Source of the DNA: Pandoraea sp. | GTDB lineage: Bacteria; Pseudomonadota; Gammaproteobacteria; Burkholderiales; Burkholderiaceae | Length of the DNA stretch: 64,000 nt | Reading direction: 5' to 3' | NCBI GenBank assembly: GCA_031291335.1 | Contig: JARLJF010000056.1 | Coordinates: 31,619-95,618 of the forward strand | Part shown: piece by piece, positions 37,298 through 47,217 of the stretch | Layout: each line of letters begins with the position of its first letter | How positions within the stretch are numbered: position 1 is the stretch's first letter | Notes under the pieces: model-generated | Told to the model about the DNA's origin: nothing | Seen by the model: the letters and a program-made list of their open reading frames with translations, nothing else | Database searches by the model: none | Translations under genes and position numbers: made by a program

Positions 37298-37371
37298 ATG
37301 CAGTGTCAAAGTTGCGCTTCTTCAGTGACATCCGAACGTCAGCCAAGTTCGGTCGTCGTCAGGTGGTGTCG

Positions 37372-38883
37372 ATGAAGAGCGCCGGTCGCACGGAGTCCAC
37401 GCTCTCTATGAACACGCCTTCACCCTATACCTTTGTGTTGTTCGGCGCCACCGGCGATTTGTCGCTGCGTAAAGTGCTGCCAGCGCTATTCCGGGCGTTC
37501 CGCACGGGCCAGTTAGGCTCCGACGCCGCCACCGATACCGGCCACATTCTGGCCATCTCCCGCAAGCCGATGGACGCCGCCTCGTATCGCGCATGGTGCG
37601 AGGAGCATGCGCGCGAGCACATCAAGCCCGACGTCTGGGACGAGGCTGCCTGGAAGCAATTTCTCGCGACCATCGACTACATGCCGCTCGATCTCGGCAA
37701 GGAAGACGAGTTCGGCGCGCTGGCGCAGCGACTGGCCAAGCGCAAGGGCGTGCGCATCTTCTATCTGGCCACGGGGCCCTCGCTGTTCATCCCCGTGTGC
37801 GAAGGGCTGCGCAGCGCCAAGCTCAATGAAAACAGTCGCATCGTGCTGGAGAAGCCGCTCGGGCACGATCTGGCCTCGTCGGTGGCGATCAACGATGCCG
37901 TGGGTGCGAGCTTCCGCGAAGACCAGATCTATCGCATCGACCACTACCTCGGGAAAGAGGCGGTGCAGAACCTGCTGGCGCTGCGATTCGGCAATGCGAT
38001 CTTCGAGCCGTTGTGGCGGCGTGAGTTGATCGAGAGCATTCAGATCACGATTGCCGAGGCCATCGGTGTCGAAGGACGCGGCGAGTTCTACGAACAGACC
38101 GGCGCGCTGCGCGACATGGTGCAGAACCATCTGTTGCAACTGCTGGCCATCGTGGCGATGGAGCCGCCGCTGTCGATGGACGCCGATGCCGTGCGCGACG
38201 AGAAGCTGCGTGTGCTGCGTTCGCTGCGCCCGCTGGACGACGAGACCGTCGCCCGCAACGTGGTGCGCGGTCAGTATGGCGGCGGCGCTATCGACAAGTC
38301 GGCGGTGCCGGCCTATGTCGACGAGCCGGGCGTGCCGCCCGACAGCAAGACGGAGACGTTCGTGGCCGTCAAAGCGGACATCGACAACTGGCGCTGGGCG
38401 GGCGTGCCGTTCTTCCTGCGCACCGGCAAGCGGCTCGGCGAGCGTGTGGCGGAGATCGTCGTGAACTATCGCGCGACCCCGTATCCGCTGCTTGGCGAAG
38501 CGACAGCGCAGCCCGGCGCGAATCGTCTCGTCATTCGCTTGCAGCCGAACGAGTCCATGCGTCTTTACTGTCTGGCAAAGCAGCCGGGTGAAGGCATGAC
38601 GTTGCAATCAGTCCACCTCGATCTGGCGTTCGATCAGTTCTTCAAGGGACACAGGATGGACGCGTACGAACGCTTGTTGCTCGACGTCATCAACGGGCGT
38701 CTCGCGCTCTTCGTGCGGCGCGACGAGCAGGAACAGGCATGGCGCTGGGTCGCCCCGATTCAGGCGCACTGGTCGCGTCAGCACAAGGGACCGAAGCGCT
38801 ACGCTGCCGGGACGTGGGGGCCGCCCGCTGCCAGCGCGCTGCTCACGCAGTACGGCACGAGCTGGGTCGAAGAAGACAATTGA
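37372..38883 (+). CDS. zwf: Glucose-6-phosphate 1-dehydrogenase
   Basis: 503-residue NAD(P)-dependent dehydrogenase that oxidises glucose 6-phosphate to 6-phosphogluconolactone. FVLFGATGDLSLRKVLPAL is the dinucleotide fold and RIDHYLGKEAVQNLLALRFGN the catalytic signature with the conserved His. Start chosen at MKSAGRTES, which has AGGTGG six bases upstream; the ATG at 37408 would give the more usual N-terminus MNTPSPYTF but has a poorly spaced ribosome site. First gene of zwf-pgl-glk/hexR. Confidence 0.96.
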   Translation: MKSAGRTESTLSMNTPSPYTFVLFGATGDLSLRKVLPALFRAFRTGQLGSDAATDTGHILAISRKPMDAASYRAWCEEHAREHIKPDVWDEAAWKQFLATIDYMPLDLGKEDEFGALAQRLAKRKGVRIFYLATGPSLFIPVCEGLRSAKLNENSRIVLEKPLGHDLASSVAINDAVGASFREDQIYRIDHYLGKEAVQNLLALRFGNAIFEPLWRRELIESIQITIAEAIGVEGRGEFYEQTGALRDMVQNHLLQLLAIVAMEPPLSMDADAVRDEKLRVLRSLRPLDDETVARNVVRGQYGGGAIDKSAVPAYVDEPGVPPDSKTETFVAVKADIDNWRWAGVPFFLRTGKRLGERVAEIVVNYRATPYPLLGEATAQPGANRLVIRLQPNESMRLYCLAKQPGEGMTLQSVHLDLAFDQFFKGHRMDAYERLLLDVINGRLALFVRRDEQEQAWRWVAPIQAHWSRQHKGPKRYAAGTWGPPAASALLTQYGTSWVEEDN

Positions 38884-38959
38884 GACGGATCGCCGGGCGA
38901 CGCACAGCGATCGTCCGGCGCAGCCAGTCCGCAGCCAAGGAAACCGGAGGCAGACACGC

Positions 38960-39637
38960 ATGATTCACTGGCGCATATTTCCCACGCGCGAGGCACAGGC
39001 GCAGGCGCTCGCCAACGCTGTTGTCGCGGGGCTCGATGAAGCCCTGACCATTCGCCCGCGCGCGTTACTCGCCGTGTCGGGCGGCACCAGCCCCAAGGCA
39101 TTTCTCACGCAACTGGCCCGGTTGCCCGTGGCATGGCGCGACATCGCCATCACACTGGTTGACGACCGATGGCTGCCGCCCACCCATGCCGAGAGCAATG
39201 CGCGACTCGTCGCCGAGACGCTACTGCCCGGCGCCAAGGGCGCGCAGTGGCTACCGCTGGTCGACATCGCGACAGACGCCTCGCTGCAAGTGCAGACGCT
39301 CAACGACACCTGGACGCATGGCGTGCCGCAAGTGTGCGTGCTCGGCATGGGCGAGGACGGCCATACGGCGTCGCTTTTCGCCGATGCTCCGCAGTGGCAC
39401 GACGCCACCACCACCCGTCACAAATTCGTACTCGTGCAGCCGCAACGCGCGCCGCATCTGCGGGTGTCGTGGTCGCTCGCGGCACTGGCGGCGTGTGAGC
39501 GTCTCATCCTGCAGATTCAGGGGCCGGCCAAACGTGCCGTGCTCGAAGCTGCACAAACCGAGGAACAGGACAACGCCATCTCCCGGCTGATCCACCGTGA
39601 AGGAGTGAAGATCGATGTCTTCTGGAGTGAGGAGTAA
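38960..39637 (+). CDS. pgl: 6-phosphogluconolactonase
   Basis: 225-residue enzyme of the NagB/SIS-like fold, hydrolysing 6-phosphogluconolactone to 6-phosphogluconate. [38 protein letters not shown] and [12 protein letters not shown] are the family signatures. It follows zwf by 76 bases with GGAGG upstream of the ATG, and its end overlaps the glk-hexR start by 23 bases, giving a coupled three-gene operon. Confidence 0.96.
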   Translation: MIHWRIFPTREAQAQALANAVVAGLDEALTIRPRALLAVSGGTSPKAFLTQLARLPVAWRDIAITLVDDRWLPPTHAESNARLVAETLLPGAKGAQWLPLVDIATDASLQVQTLNDTWTHGVPQVCVLGMGEDGHTASLFADAPQWHDATTTRHKFVLVQPQRAPHLRVSWSLAALAACERLILQIQGPAKRAVLEAAQTEEQDNAISRLIHREGVKIDVFWSEE

Positions 39638-41483
39638 TCCGCCGCACGTCAGTGGTCCGCGACTGCTGGCCGATATCGGCGGCACCAACGCCCGTTTCGC
39701 GCTGGAAATTGCCCCGGGCGATCTTGTCGAGATCCGTGACTACGCCTGCGACGATTATCCCGGTGTTCCCGAAGTCATCCGCGCCTATCTCGAAGAGGCC
39801 GATCACGCCGAGCCGGTGAAGCACGCCGCGATTGCCATTGCCAATCCGATCGAGGGCGACGAGGTTCGCATGACGAACCGCGACTGGCACTTCTCGATCG
39901 AGGCGACACGTCGTGCGCTGGGCTTCGAGACGTTGTTGGTCGTCAACGACTTCACCGCGCTTGCGATGGCACTGCCTTACTTGTCGGCGGGGCAGAAGCG
40001 ACAGGTCGGCGGTGGCGAGCCGCAGCCCAATGGCGTTATCGGATTACTCGGCCCGGGCACCGGCGTTGGGGTGTCAGGCCTCATTCCTGCGGGAGATCGC
40101 TGGATCGCGCTCGGCAGCGAGGGCGGACACACAACGTTCGCGCCGGCGGACGAGCGCGAAATCGATGTATTGCGCTACGCGTGGAAGCACTTCCCGCATG
40201 TGTCGTTCGAGCGGCTGGTTGCAGGGCCCGGCATGGCGCTCGTCTATCAAGCCCTCGCGGAGCGCGACGGCTGCGAAGTGAAACCGCTGGAGACGCCCGC
40301 CATCGTGAAGCTCGCGCAAGGCGGCGATACGCTCGCCCGCGAGACGGTCGATTGCTTCTGCGCGATGCTGGGCACGCTCGCGGGCAATGTCGCCGTATCG
40401 CTGGGGGCGGTTGGCGGCGTGTATCTGGGCGGCGGCGTGATTCCAAAGCTCGGCAAGCTGTTCGAAGACTCGCCGTTTCGCCAGCGCTTCGAGTCGAAGG
40501 GCCGTTTCGAAGACTATCTGAAGAAGATTCCGACGTACGTCATCACGGCCGATCACCCGGCATTTCTCGGTACGTCCGCCATTCTTGCCGAGCAACTCGG
40601 CACGCATGCGGCAGGGGCGGGCGCGTTGATCGATCGTCTGCATCGTTTGCGTGATCGGCTGAGTCCGGCGGAGCAGCGTGTGGCGGAACTCACGCTCAAA
40701 CAGCCGCGCGCACTGCTCGCGGAGCCCGTTGCGGAAATCGCCCGTCTCGCGCGGGTGAGCCAGCCCACGGTCATTCGCTTCTGCCGCAAGCTCGGCTGTC
40801 AGGGGCTGTCGGACTTCAAGCTCAAGCTTGCGAGTGCGCTGACCGGCACGCTGCCCGTGCGTCACGGACAGGTGCACGTGGGCGACTCGGCGGCGGAATT
40901 CAGTGCGAAGGTGCTCGATAACACCGTGTCGTCGATTCTGCAGATGCGCGAGCATCTCGACGCACGTACGGTCGAAGCGGCGGTCACGTTGCTCGACGGT
41001 GCGCATCGCATCGAGTTCTACGGGCTGGGCAATTCCGGCGTGATCGCACAGGACGCGCACTACAAGTTCTTCCGTTTCGGCATGCCGACCATCGCGTACG
41101 GCGATCCGTATCTATTGCAGGCGTCGGCGGGGCTGTTGGGCGACGGCGATGTCGTGGTCGCGATCTCCGCCTCAGGGCGTTCGGCGGACCTGAACCGTGC
41201 CGTCGATATTGCCGTGGCGCGCGGTGCGAAGGTCATTGCGCTCACCGCGCGCAACTCACCGCTGGCGAAGAAGGCGACGCTTGTTCTACCGAACGATCAC
41301 GTCGAGACGATGGGTGCCCATGTGACGATGATCGCGCGGATTCTGCATCTGGCCGCCATCGATGTGCTGGCGGTCGGCGTTGCGATACGTCGCGCCGGGC
41401 CGGGGGCGGAGGCGGCGGGCGAGGGCGCGCTCGACTGGCTGGGACATGGCGGGCAGGATTCGGGCACGTCGGCTGCGGCCTGA
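39615..41483 (+). CDS. glk-hexR: Glucokinase - HexR fusion protein
   Basis: 622 residues. The N-terminal glucokinase (about 1-335) has [27 protein letters not shown] and [14 protein letters not shown], phosphorylating glucose to glucose 6-phosphate. The C-terminal RpiR-type regulator (about 345-610) has a helix-turn-helix ([33 protein letters not shown]) and a SIS sugar-phosphate-binding domain ([40 protein letters not shown]). The fusion is a recognised arrangement in Burkholderiaceae: one polypeptide makes the pathway's first intermediate and represses edd/zwf via the box at 37283-37297. The start has AAGGAG nine bases upstream, inside pgl. Confidence 0.95.
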   Translation: MSSGVRSNPPHVSGPRLLADIGGTNARFALEIAPGDLVEIRDYACDDYPGVPEVIRAYLEEADHAEPVKHAAIAIANPIEGDEVRMTNRDWHFSIEATRRALGFETLLVVNDFTALAMALPYLSAGQKRQVGGGEPQPNGVIGLLGPGTGVGVSGLIPAGDRWIALGSEGGHTTFAPADEREIDVLRYAWKHFPHVSFERLVAGPGMALVYQALAERDGCEVKPLETPAIVKLAQGGDTLARETVDCFCAMLGTLAGNVAVSLGAVGGVYLGGGVIPKLGKLFEDSPFRQRFESKGRFEDYLKKIPTYVITADHPAFLGTSAILAEQLGTHAAGAGALIDRLHRLRDRLSPAEQRVAELTLKQPRALLAEPVAEIARLARVSQPTVIRFCRKLGCQGLSDFKLKLASALTGTLPVRHGQVHVGDSAAEFSAKVLDNTVSSILQMREHLDARTVEAAVTLLDGAHRIEFYGLGNSGVIAQDAHYKFFRFGMPTIAYGDPYLLQASAGLLGDGDVVVAISASGRSADLNRAVDIAVARGAKVIALTARNSPLAKKATLVLPNDHVETMGAHVTMIARILHLAAIDVLAVGVAIRRAGPGAEAAGEGALDWLGHGGQDSGTSAAA

Positions 41484-41608
41484 CGTCGCTTTGACATCCG
41501 TTCGGATTCCCGCCGATCGACATGAGGGAAATCGAATGGCCGCGGGCGATACCGTGGCCATTCGCGCATGACGGGGCCGTGAAATGCCACGCCCGTGCCA
41601 AGCGCAGC

Positions 41609-41637
41609 TTGATATCCCTAAACATGTTTAGCATAAT
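41609..41637 (+). promoter_or_regulatory. Promoter and operator of the MarR-type gene
   Basis: TTGATA, exactly 17 bases, CATAAT. The perfect 14-bp palindrome CTAAACATGTTTAG (41618-41631) fills the end of the spacer up to the -10 box, so a bound repressor would exclude RNA polymerase. The expected start point coincides with the ATG at 41645, predicting a leaderless mRNA. Confidence 0.75.
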
Positions 41638-41644
41638 GCGGCAT

Positions 41645-42226
41645 ATGAAAGTGTCCGATTCCGCCCAACGTTTCGGCTTTCTCGTGGCAGACGTCCAACG
41701 TCTGTTCGGGCGCCGCTTCGAGCAGTTTGCGCAGCGCACGCTGCCGATGACACGCGCGCAATGCCGCTTGCTCGTCTATCTCACGGTCAATCGAGGCGTG
41801 AGTCAGACCGTGCTGGCCGATATTCTCGAAACCCCGCCACAGACGCTCGCCCGCATGCTGGAGCGCATGGAAGAGGCGGGGTGGGTACGCCGTCGTCCCG
41901 ACGCTCGCGACCCGCGCATCGAACGTCTGTTTGCCACGCGTGCGGCCGTCGAGCAGTTGCAGGTGGCCCGCATGCTCTCCGACGAAGTGCGCAATGAGGC
42001 GCTGCACGGCCTGACCGCCTTCGAGACCGTGCAACTCATGCAATTGCTGCAAAAGGTGCGCCGTAATCTCACGAACGTCGTGCCGACGCCGCTCGACACG
42101 GTGGTGCCCGCGATGCTGCGTCGCCCGCAGACGGCTGGCGAGCGCGATGACGGCGACGCCGCATCCCATCCTATTGAAGACCCCGACGACGACCTGTCGG
42201 AATGCGCCGACTTGCGGCCGCAGTAG
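41645..42226 (+). CDS. MarR-family transcriptional regulator
   Basis: 193-residue winged-helix protein: [69 protein letters not shown] is the MarR DNA-binding domain with its DxR wing. The C-terminus has an extra acidic tail of about 25 residues ([22 protein letters not shown]). Start at [11 protein letters not shown]; there is no ribosome site, which fits the leaderless promoter immediately upstream. Autoregulation through the palindrome is likely. Other targets are not identifiable. Confidence 0.9.
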   Translation: MKVSDSAQRFGFLVADVQRLFGRRFEQFAQRTLPMTRAQCRLLVYLTVNRGVSQTVLADILETPPQTLARMLERMEEAGWVRRRPDARDPRIERLFATRAAVEQLQVARMLSDEVRNEALHGLTAFETVQLMQLLQKVRRNLTNVVPTPLDTVVPAMLRRPQTAGERDDGDAASHPIEDPDDDLSECADLRPQ

Positions 42227-42272
42227 CACACGCCTAGCATGGGAAGTCTCCAAACCAACCCCGGAGACTGTC

Positions 42273-42482
42273 ATGACGAATCACGTATACAAGCAGATCG
42301 AGCTGACCGGCTCGTCGAGCAAGTCCATCGACGATGCCGTCAAATGCGCTATCGAGCGCGCGAGCAAGACGTTGCGCAATCTGAACTGGTTCGAGATCAT
42401 CGAGACTCGTGGTCATATCGAGGATGGCAAGGTCGCTCACTGGCAGGTCACGCTCAAGGTCGGCGTGCGCCTGGAAGACTGA
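42273..42482 (+). CDS. Dodecin (flavin-binding storage protein)
   Basis: 69-residue protein that assembles into a hollow dodecamer binding riboflavin/[68 protein letters not shown] contains the flavin-stacking Trp (in NLNWFE) and the WQVTLKVG strand. ATG preceded by CCGGAG. Single gene after the MarR regulator. Confidence 0.95.
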   Translation: MTNHVYKQIELTGSSSKSIDDAVKCAIERASKTLRNLNWFEIIETRGHIEDGKVAHWQVTLKVGVRLED

Positions 42483-42679
42483 CCCCGGGCGGACCTTAAG
42501 TCCCTTCCTTACCGAGCTTAATCACCTTAACCACGACGGTTGACGTTCCGCGCGCCCCACGCCATCCAGCGCCTCATTCCCTGAGAATGGGCATGGCGCA
42601 GGGACACCGCGGACGTCATCCAGTCGTGTCACAATAGGCGCATACTCGAGATCACGAAAAAGACAGAAGAGGTTTGCGC

Positions 42680-44179
42680 ATGTCCGAACAAGAACCGGTC
42701 CATGCCACCCGATCGATCACGGATCCGGTGGAAGCCGTCGCCTACCTGAAGACGATTTACGACGCCAACACGGCGTACCTTCGCGCTGCTTTCGCACGTT
42801 TTTCCACGCAGAAAGATCAGACGCGGCGTGTGAGCGCGCATTACCCGTTCATCCGCATCACCACCGAAGACATCACCCAACTGGACAAGCGCCTGTCATA
42901 TGGCTTTGTTTCGGGCCCGGGCAGCTATCAGACGACGGTCACACGCCCGGATCTGTTCGAGAACTACTACATCGAGCAGCTTCGACGTCTGGCACACAAT
43001 CACGGCGTGGCGTTCGAAGTCGGCGTCTCCGACGAGCCGATCCCGGTGCATTTCGCCTATCAGGACGGTGTATACCTCGAAGGCGATCTCGATCAGACGC
43101 ACCTGCGCGCCATGCGCACGGTCTTCGACGTGCCCGATCTGGCCACGATGGATGACAGTATCGTGAACGGCACGCGCGATCCGCTGCCCGGCGAGATCCT
43201 GCCGCTTGCTCTGTTCACGGCACCGCGCGTCGACTATTCGCTGCAACGTCTGCGGCACTACACGGCCACGTCGCCCGAGAATTTCCAGAACTACGTGCTC
43301 TTCACGAACTACCAGTTCTATATCGACGAGTTCGTCGAACTGGGGCGTGAGTTGATGAGCGCCACCGACGACCCTGCGGTGCGCGAGTACCGCAACCAGT
43401 ACACGGCGTTCGTTGAGCCGGGCAACGTCACGCACTGGAACCAGAACATTGGCGAGCGCGACCCGCAGGGCACGCCGCCGCCTCGCTTGCCCCAGATGCC
43501 GGCGTATCACCTCGTGCGCCCGGACAACACCGGCATCACGATGGTGAACATCGGCGTGGGGCCGTCCAACGCGAAGACCATCACCGATCACATTGCCGTG
43601 CTGCGTCCGCATGCGTGGGTCATGCTCGGACACTGCGCAGGGCTGCGCAACTCGCAGCGTCTGGGCGACTACTGTCTGGCGCACGGTTACGTGCGTGAAG
43701 ACCACGTGCTCGACGATGACCTGCCGCTATGGGTACCGGTGCCGCCGCTGGCTGAAGTGCAAGTCGCGCTTGAGCGTGCCGTGGCCGACGTCACGCAACT
43801 CGACGATTTCGAACTCAAGCGCGTGATGCGCACGGGCACGGTCGTCACCGTCGACAACCGCAACTGGGAGTTGCGCGATCACCGTGAGCCTGTGCAGCGC
43901 ATGAGCCAGAGCCGTGCGATTGCGCTCGACATGGAAAGCGCGACCATCGCGGCGAACGGCTTCCGTTTCCGGGTGCCGTACGGCACGTTGCTGTGCGTGA
44001 GCGACAAACCGCTGCATGGCGAACTGAAGCTGCCGGGCATGGCGGATCGGTTCTATCGCGAGCGTGTCGACCAGCATCTGAAGATCGGCGTGAAGGCGAT
44101 GGAGTTGTTGCGCGATAACGGTCTGGACCGTCTGCACAGTCGCAAACTGCGCAGTTTCAACGAAGTCGCATTCCAGTAA
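42680..44179 (+). CDS. amn: AMP nucleosidase
   Basis: 499-residue enzyme hydrolysing AMP to adenine and ribose 5-phosphate, important for adenylate balance. The N-terminal half is the Amn-specific domain (TDPVEAVAYLKTIYDANTAYLRAAF) and the C-terminal half a nucleoside-phosphorylase fold (GVGPSNAKTITDHIAVLRPHAWVMLGHCAGLRNSQRLGDYCLA, then AIALDMESATIAANGFRF). Start at the ATG with AGAGG seven bases upstream; a TTG two codons earlier is possible. After the stop, CCCCGTG/CACGGGG forms a hairpin without a T-run. Confidence 0.96.
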   Translation: MSEQEPVHATRSITDPVEAVAYLKTIYDANTAYLRAAFARFSTQKDQTRRVSAHYPFIRITTEDITQLDKRLSYGFVSGPGSYQTTVTRPDLFENYYIEQLRRLAHNHGVAFEVGVSDEPIPVHFAYQDGVYLEGDLDQTHLRAMRTVFDVPDLATMDDSIVNGTRDPLPGEILPLALFTAPRVDYSLQRLRHYTATSPENFQNYVLFTNYQFYIDEFVELGRELMSATDDPAVREYRNQYTAFVEPGNVTHWNQNIGERDPQGTPPPRLPQMPAYHLVRPDNTGITMVNIGVGPSNAKTITDHIAVLRPHAWVMLGHCAGLRNSQRLGDYCLAHGYVREDHVLDDDLPLWVPVPPLAEVQVALERAVADVTQLDDFELKRVMRTGTVVTVDNRNWELRDHREPVQRMSQSRAIALDMESATIAANGFRFRVPYGTLLCVSDKPLHGELKLPGMADRFYRERVDQHLKIGVKAMELLRDNGLDRLHSRKLRSFNEVAFQ

Positions 44180-44359
44180 CGCACCCCCGGCGGCCGCGAT
44201 GTTTCGACGACTGAAACTCGCCGCCGCCGCCCTCGCGCCCCGTGTCACGGGGCCTCGCAGCCCTTGCGTGCAGGCGGCTGCCACCAGTAGCACAATCCCC
44301 GCACACACCGGCCGCGAGCTGCGCGCCGGTGTTCTCGTTTCTCGTCATCAAGGATCATC

Positions 44360-45736
44360 GTGGAGCTAGTCAACCACGTCGTGCCTTGGGCAGCGCACGA
44401 CACTCGCCTTCTGCTGTCCTGTCTCGTCGGCCTCGTGGCCATCATCTTTTTCATCAGCGCCCTCAAGCTATCGCCGTTTCTGTCGATCCTGATCGGCACG
44501 TTCATCGCGGGTCTCGGTGCGGGCTTGCCGCTCGACGCGGTGGCCAGTTCGTTCAGCAAGGGGGCCGGCGGCCTGCTGGGTGATGCGGGCATGATCATCG
44601 CGCTGGGGGCCATGCTCGGTGCCTTGATGGCCGACACCGGTGCTGCCGACCGAATCGTGACCGTGTTGCTCACGTTTGCGAAAGGATCGGCGCTACCGTG
44701 GATGATGGCGCTCGTCGCGATGATCATCGGCCTGCCGCTGTTCTTCGAAGTGGGGCTGGTGATGATGGTCCCGATCATCTTCGTGATGGCGCGTCGGGCC
44801 AACACGCCAATCCTGCGCGTGGCGATTCCGGCACTGGCGGGCATGACCACACTGCACGCGCTGGTGCCGCCGCACCCGGGGCCGCTGATCGCCGTCTCGG
44901 CGTTGCATGCGGATCTGGGCATGACGATGGGCCTCGGCCTGCTGATCGCCATTCCGGCAGTGATTCTGGCCGGCCCGCTCTATGGGATGTGGCTTGCACC
45001 GCGTCTGCATGTCGAAGCGCCGCAGCAACTGGGCGACCTGTTCACCAAGCGCGATGACGATGTGCCGCCGCCGCCGTTTGCGTCCGCGTTGCTGGTGATC
45101 CTGCTACCTGTGGTGCTGATGCTCGGGCGCACGCTGGCGAAGGTTGCGCTGACGCCCGACACACCGGTGTTCGACGCGCTCAACTTTCTGGGCGAGCCGA
45201 TCATCGCGCTGGCCCTGACGGTCGTCGTCGCCATCGTCGTGCTCGGCTGGAGCCGTGGCTTGCCGCGCGCCCGCGTGGGCGAGACGCTGCGCCGTGCGTT
45301 GCCGCCGATTGCCGGGCTGCTGCTCACCATCGGCGCGGGTGGCGGGTTGAAGCAGGCACTGGTGACGGCCGGAATCGCGACGACCATCGGCAAGGTGGCC
45401 GTCGGCACGCATATGCCGCTCATTCTGTTGGCGTGGCTGATCGCTGTGGCGCTGCGTCAGGCGACGGGGTCGGCAACGGTGGCCACGACGACCACCGCGG
45501 GTATCGTCGCGCCACTGGTGATGCATCTGCCCCCGGTGCAAGGCTCGCTGATCGCACTGGCGATCGGGGCGGGCTCGGTGTTCTTCTGCCACGTCAATGA
45601 CGCCGGCTTCTGGATGGTGCGCGAGTACTTCGGACTCAAGCTCAAGGAGACGCTGTGGGTGTGGTCGGTGCTGCAGACGATCGTGTCCGTGGTCGGATTG
45701 GTGATGACGCTGCTGCTCTGGCAGATCCTCGTTTGA
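44360..45736 (+). CDS. GntP-family gluconate/organic-acid:proton symporter
   Basis: 458-residue inner-membrane protein with about twelve to fourteen segments. GLGAGLPLDAVASSFSKGAGGLLGDAGMIIALGAMLG, LPLFFEVGLVMMVPIIF, LVPPHPGPLIAVS and CHVNDAGFWMVREYFGL are typical of GntP/GntT permeases. Gluconate import would feed the Entner-Doudoroff genes at 35-41 kb after phosphorylation, but a gluconokinase is not seen and no HexR box was noticed upstream. Starts at a GTG with AAGGA upstream. Confidence 0.92.
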   Translation: MELVNHVVPWAAHDTRLLLSCLVGLVAIIFFISALKLSPFLSILIGTFIAGLGAGLPLDAVASSFSKGAGGLLGDAGMIIALGAMLGALMADTGAADRIVTVLLTFAKGSALPWMMALVAMIIGLPLFFEVGLVMMVPIIFVMARRANTPILRVAIPALAGMTTLHALVPPHPGPLIAVSALHADLGMTMGLGLLIAIPAVILAGPLYGMWLAPRLHVEAPQQLGDLFTKRDDDVPPPPFASALLVILLPVVLMLGRTLAKVALTPDTPVFDALNFLGEPIIALALTVVVAIVVLGWSRGLPRARVGETLRRALPPIAGLLLTIGAGGGLKQALVTAGIATTIGKVAVGTHMPLILLAWLIAVALRQATGSATVATTTTAGIVAPLVMHLPPVQGSLIALAIGAGSVFFCHVNDAGFWMVREYFGLKLKETLWVWSVLQTIVSVVGLVMTLLLWQILV

Positions 45737-45755
45737 GCTGATCGGTCGATGGCAT

Positions 45756-45794
45756 AAAAAAAAGCGCGCAGACCTTTCGGTCGCGCGCTTTTTT
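45756..45794. terminator. Bidirectional intrinsic terminator
   Basis: GCGCGC arms with an inner GACC-TTTC-GGTC stem, flanked by eight A and seven T. It separates the GntP gene and the convergent Hsp70-like gene. Confidence 0.92.
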
Positions 45795-45863
45795 CATCAT
45801 GGCCAGACGGTGCTGGCCGCTACTGACTGATGCTGGCTGATGCGGGTACGAGAGGCGTGAGGC

Positions 45864-47117
45864 TCAGGAAAACACGCGTTTGGCGTGAATGCCCAGCCCC
45901 AGCGCCACGCTGGCGAGGCGGTCGCCGAAGACTGGCGTCGCTTTCGGGAAAGCCGCGCACATCGCGTCGGACAGGCAGCGCAATCCCGTGGAACCGCCGG
46001 TGAAGTAAAGCGCATCTACGTCCTCGGCGCGCAATCCCGCCAGCGCAGCCGTGTGCACGGCACCGGCCGTGATGCTCGCGATTTCGTCGCTGACGGCTTC
46101 CACCAGTCCGGCTTCCGAGAACGCAACGGCAAGCGCACGTTCGATCACCGAGAGGTCGATGCTCGTCTCGCCACCTGCCGACACCTCGATCTTTGCGTCT
46201 TCCGCATGGCCGACGAGCGCATGGCCGAGGCGTTGCTCGACCGTGCGCATGAGGCGTCGGTGATGCACCGGATCGGCGTACAGGTGAGCGGTGAGTGCCA
46301 ACTCGCCCACACGTTTCGGCGTGTAGACGGTGTTGATCAGATGCCACGTCGCCAGATCGAAATAGATGCGGTTCGGCACTTCCTTGCCGTCCGGGCCGAG
46401 CGCTTTATAGCCGATTTCGCGCAGGATCGTGGCCAGTTCAATGCGACGGTCGAAGTCGGTACCGGCAATGTGCACGCCGTGGTGGGCGAGCACGTCGCCC
46501 TTGCGGTCCAGATGGCGAGCGCGTTCCGGCCCCACGCGCACGAGCGAGAAGTCCGACGTACCGCCGCCGATATCGACGACGAGTACCTGCTGCTCGCTGG
46601 TGAGACGCGACTCGTAGTCAAAGGCGGCCGCAATCGGCTCGAACTGGAAGTGGACGTCCTGGAATCCCACGTCACGCGCGCTTTGTTCGAGCGAGCGCTG
46701 TGCGGCGGCATCGGCGCGCGGGTCGTCGTCAACGAAGAACACGGGGCGGCCCATTACGACCTGACGCAGATCGCCGCCATCGGCCTTGAGCGCGTGAGTG
46801 CGCAGATGACGCAGGAACGTGGCGATGATGTCGATGTAGCGCATCGCCGAGCCGTTGCCGAGGTCGGTGGTGCTTTCGATCAGGGAGGAGCCGAGCAGGC
46901 TTTTGAGCGAGCGCATCAGGCGCCCGTCGTAGCCGTCGACGTAATCGGAGACAGCTTGGCGGCCAAACGAGGCACGTCCGCCTTCGTCGGCGTTGAAAAA
47001 TACGGCGGTCGGCAGCGTGCCGTAGCCGGATTCAAGTTCGACCAGACGCATGGCCGCGCCGTCTTGCACGGCGACGGCAGAATTCGAAGTGCCGAAATCG
47101 ATAGCGCAAAAACTCAT
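45864..47117 (-). CDS. Hsp70-like chaperone, YegD type
   Basis: 417-residue member of the actin-like ATPase fold that keeps only the Hsp70 nucleotide-binding domain; the substrate-binding lid is absent. CAIDFGTSNSAVAV, VLVVDIGGGTSDFSLVRVG and YFTGGSTGLRCL are phosphate and adenosine motifs. YegD proteins are of unknown function. Monocistronic, with the convergent terminator at its end. Confidence 0.92.
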   Translation of the reverse strand: MSFCAIDFGTSNSAVAVQDGAAMRLVELESGYGTLPTAVFFNADEGGRASFGRQAVSDYVDGYDGRLMRSLKSLLGSSLIESTTDLGNGSAMRYIDIIATFLRHLRTHALKADGGDLRQVVMGRPVFFVDDDPRADAAAQRSLEQSARDVGFQDVHFQFEPIAAAFDYESRLTSEQQVLVVDIGGGTSDFSLVRVGPERARHLDRKGDVLAHHGVHIAGTDFDRRIELATILREIGYKALGPDGKEVPNRIYFDLATWHLINTVYTPKRVGELALTAHLYADPVHHRRLMRTVEQRLGHALVGHAEDAKIEVSAGGETSIDLSVIERALAVAFSEAGLVEAVSDEIASITAGAVHTAALAGLRAEDVDALYFTGGSTGLRCLSDAMCAAFPKATPVFGDRLASVALGLGIHAKRVFS

Positions 47118-47217
47118 GGCGTTTGCGGCCCGCGCAGGCGAGCCGTAAAAGGTCGGCAGTGTAGCACGGCCGGGTGGGCGACCGGGGGAACGCGTCGGAA
47201 CCGCCGGTGCGCGCCTC

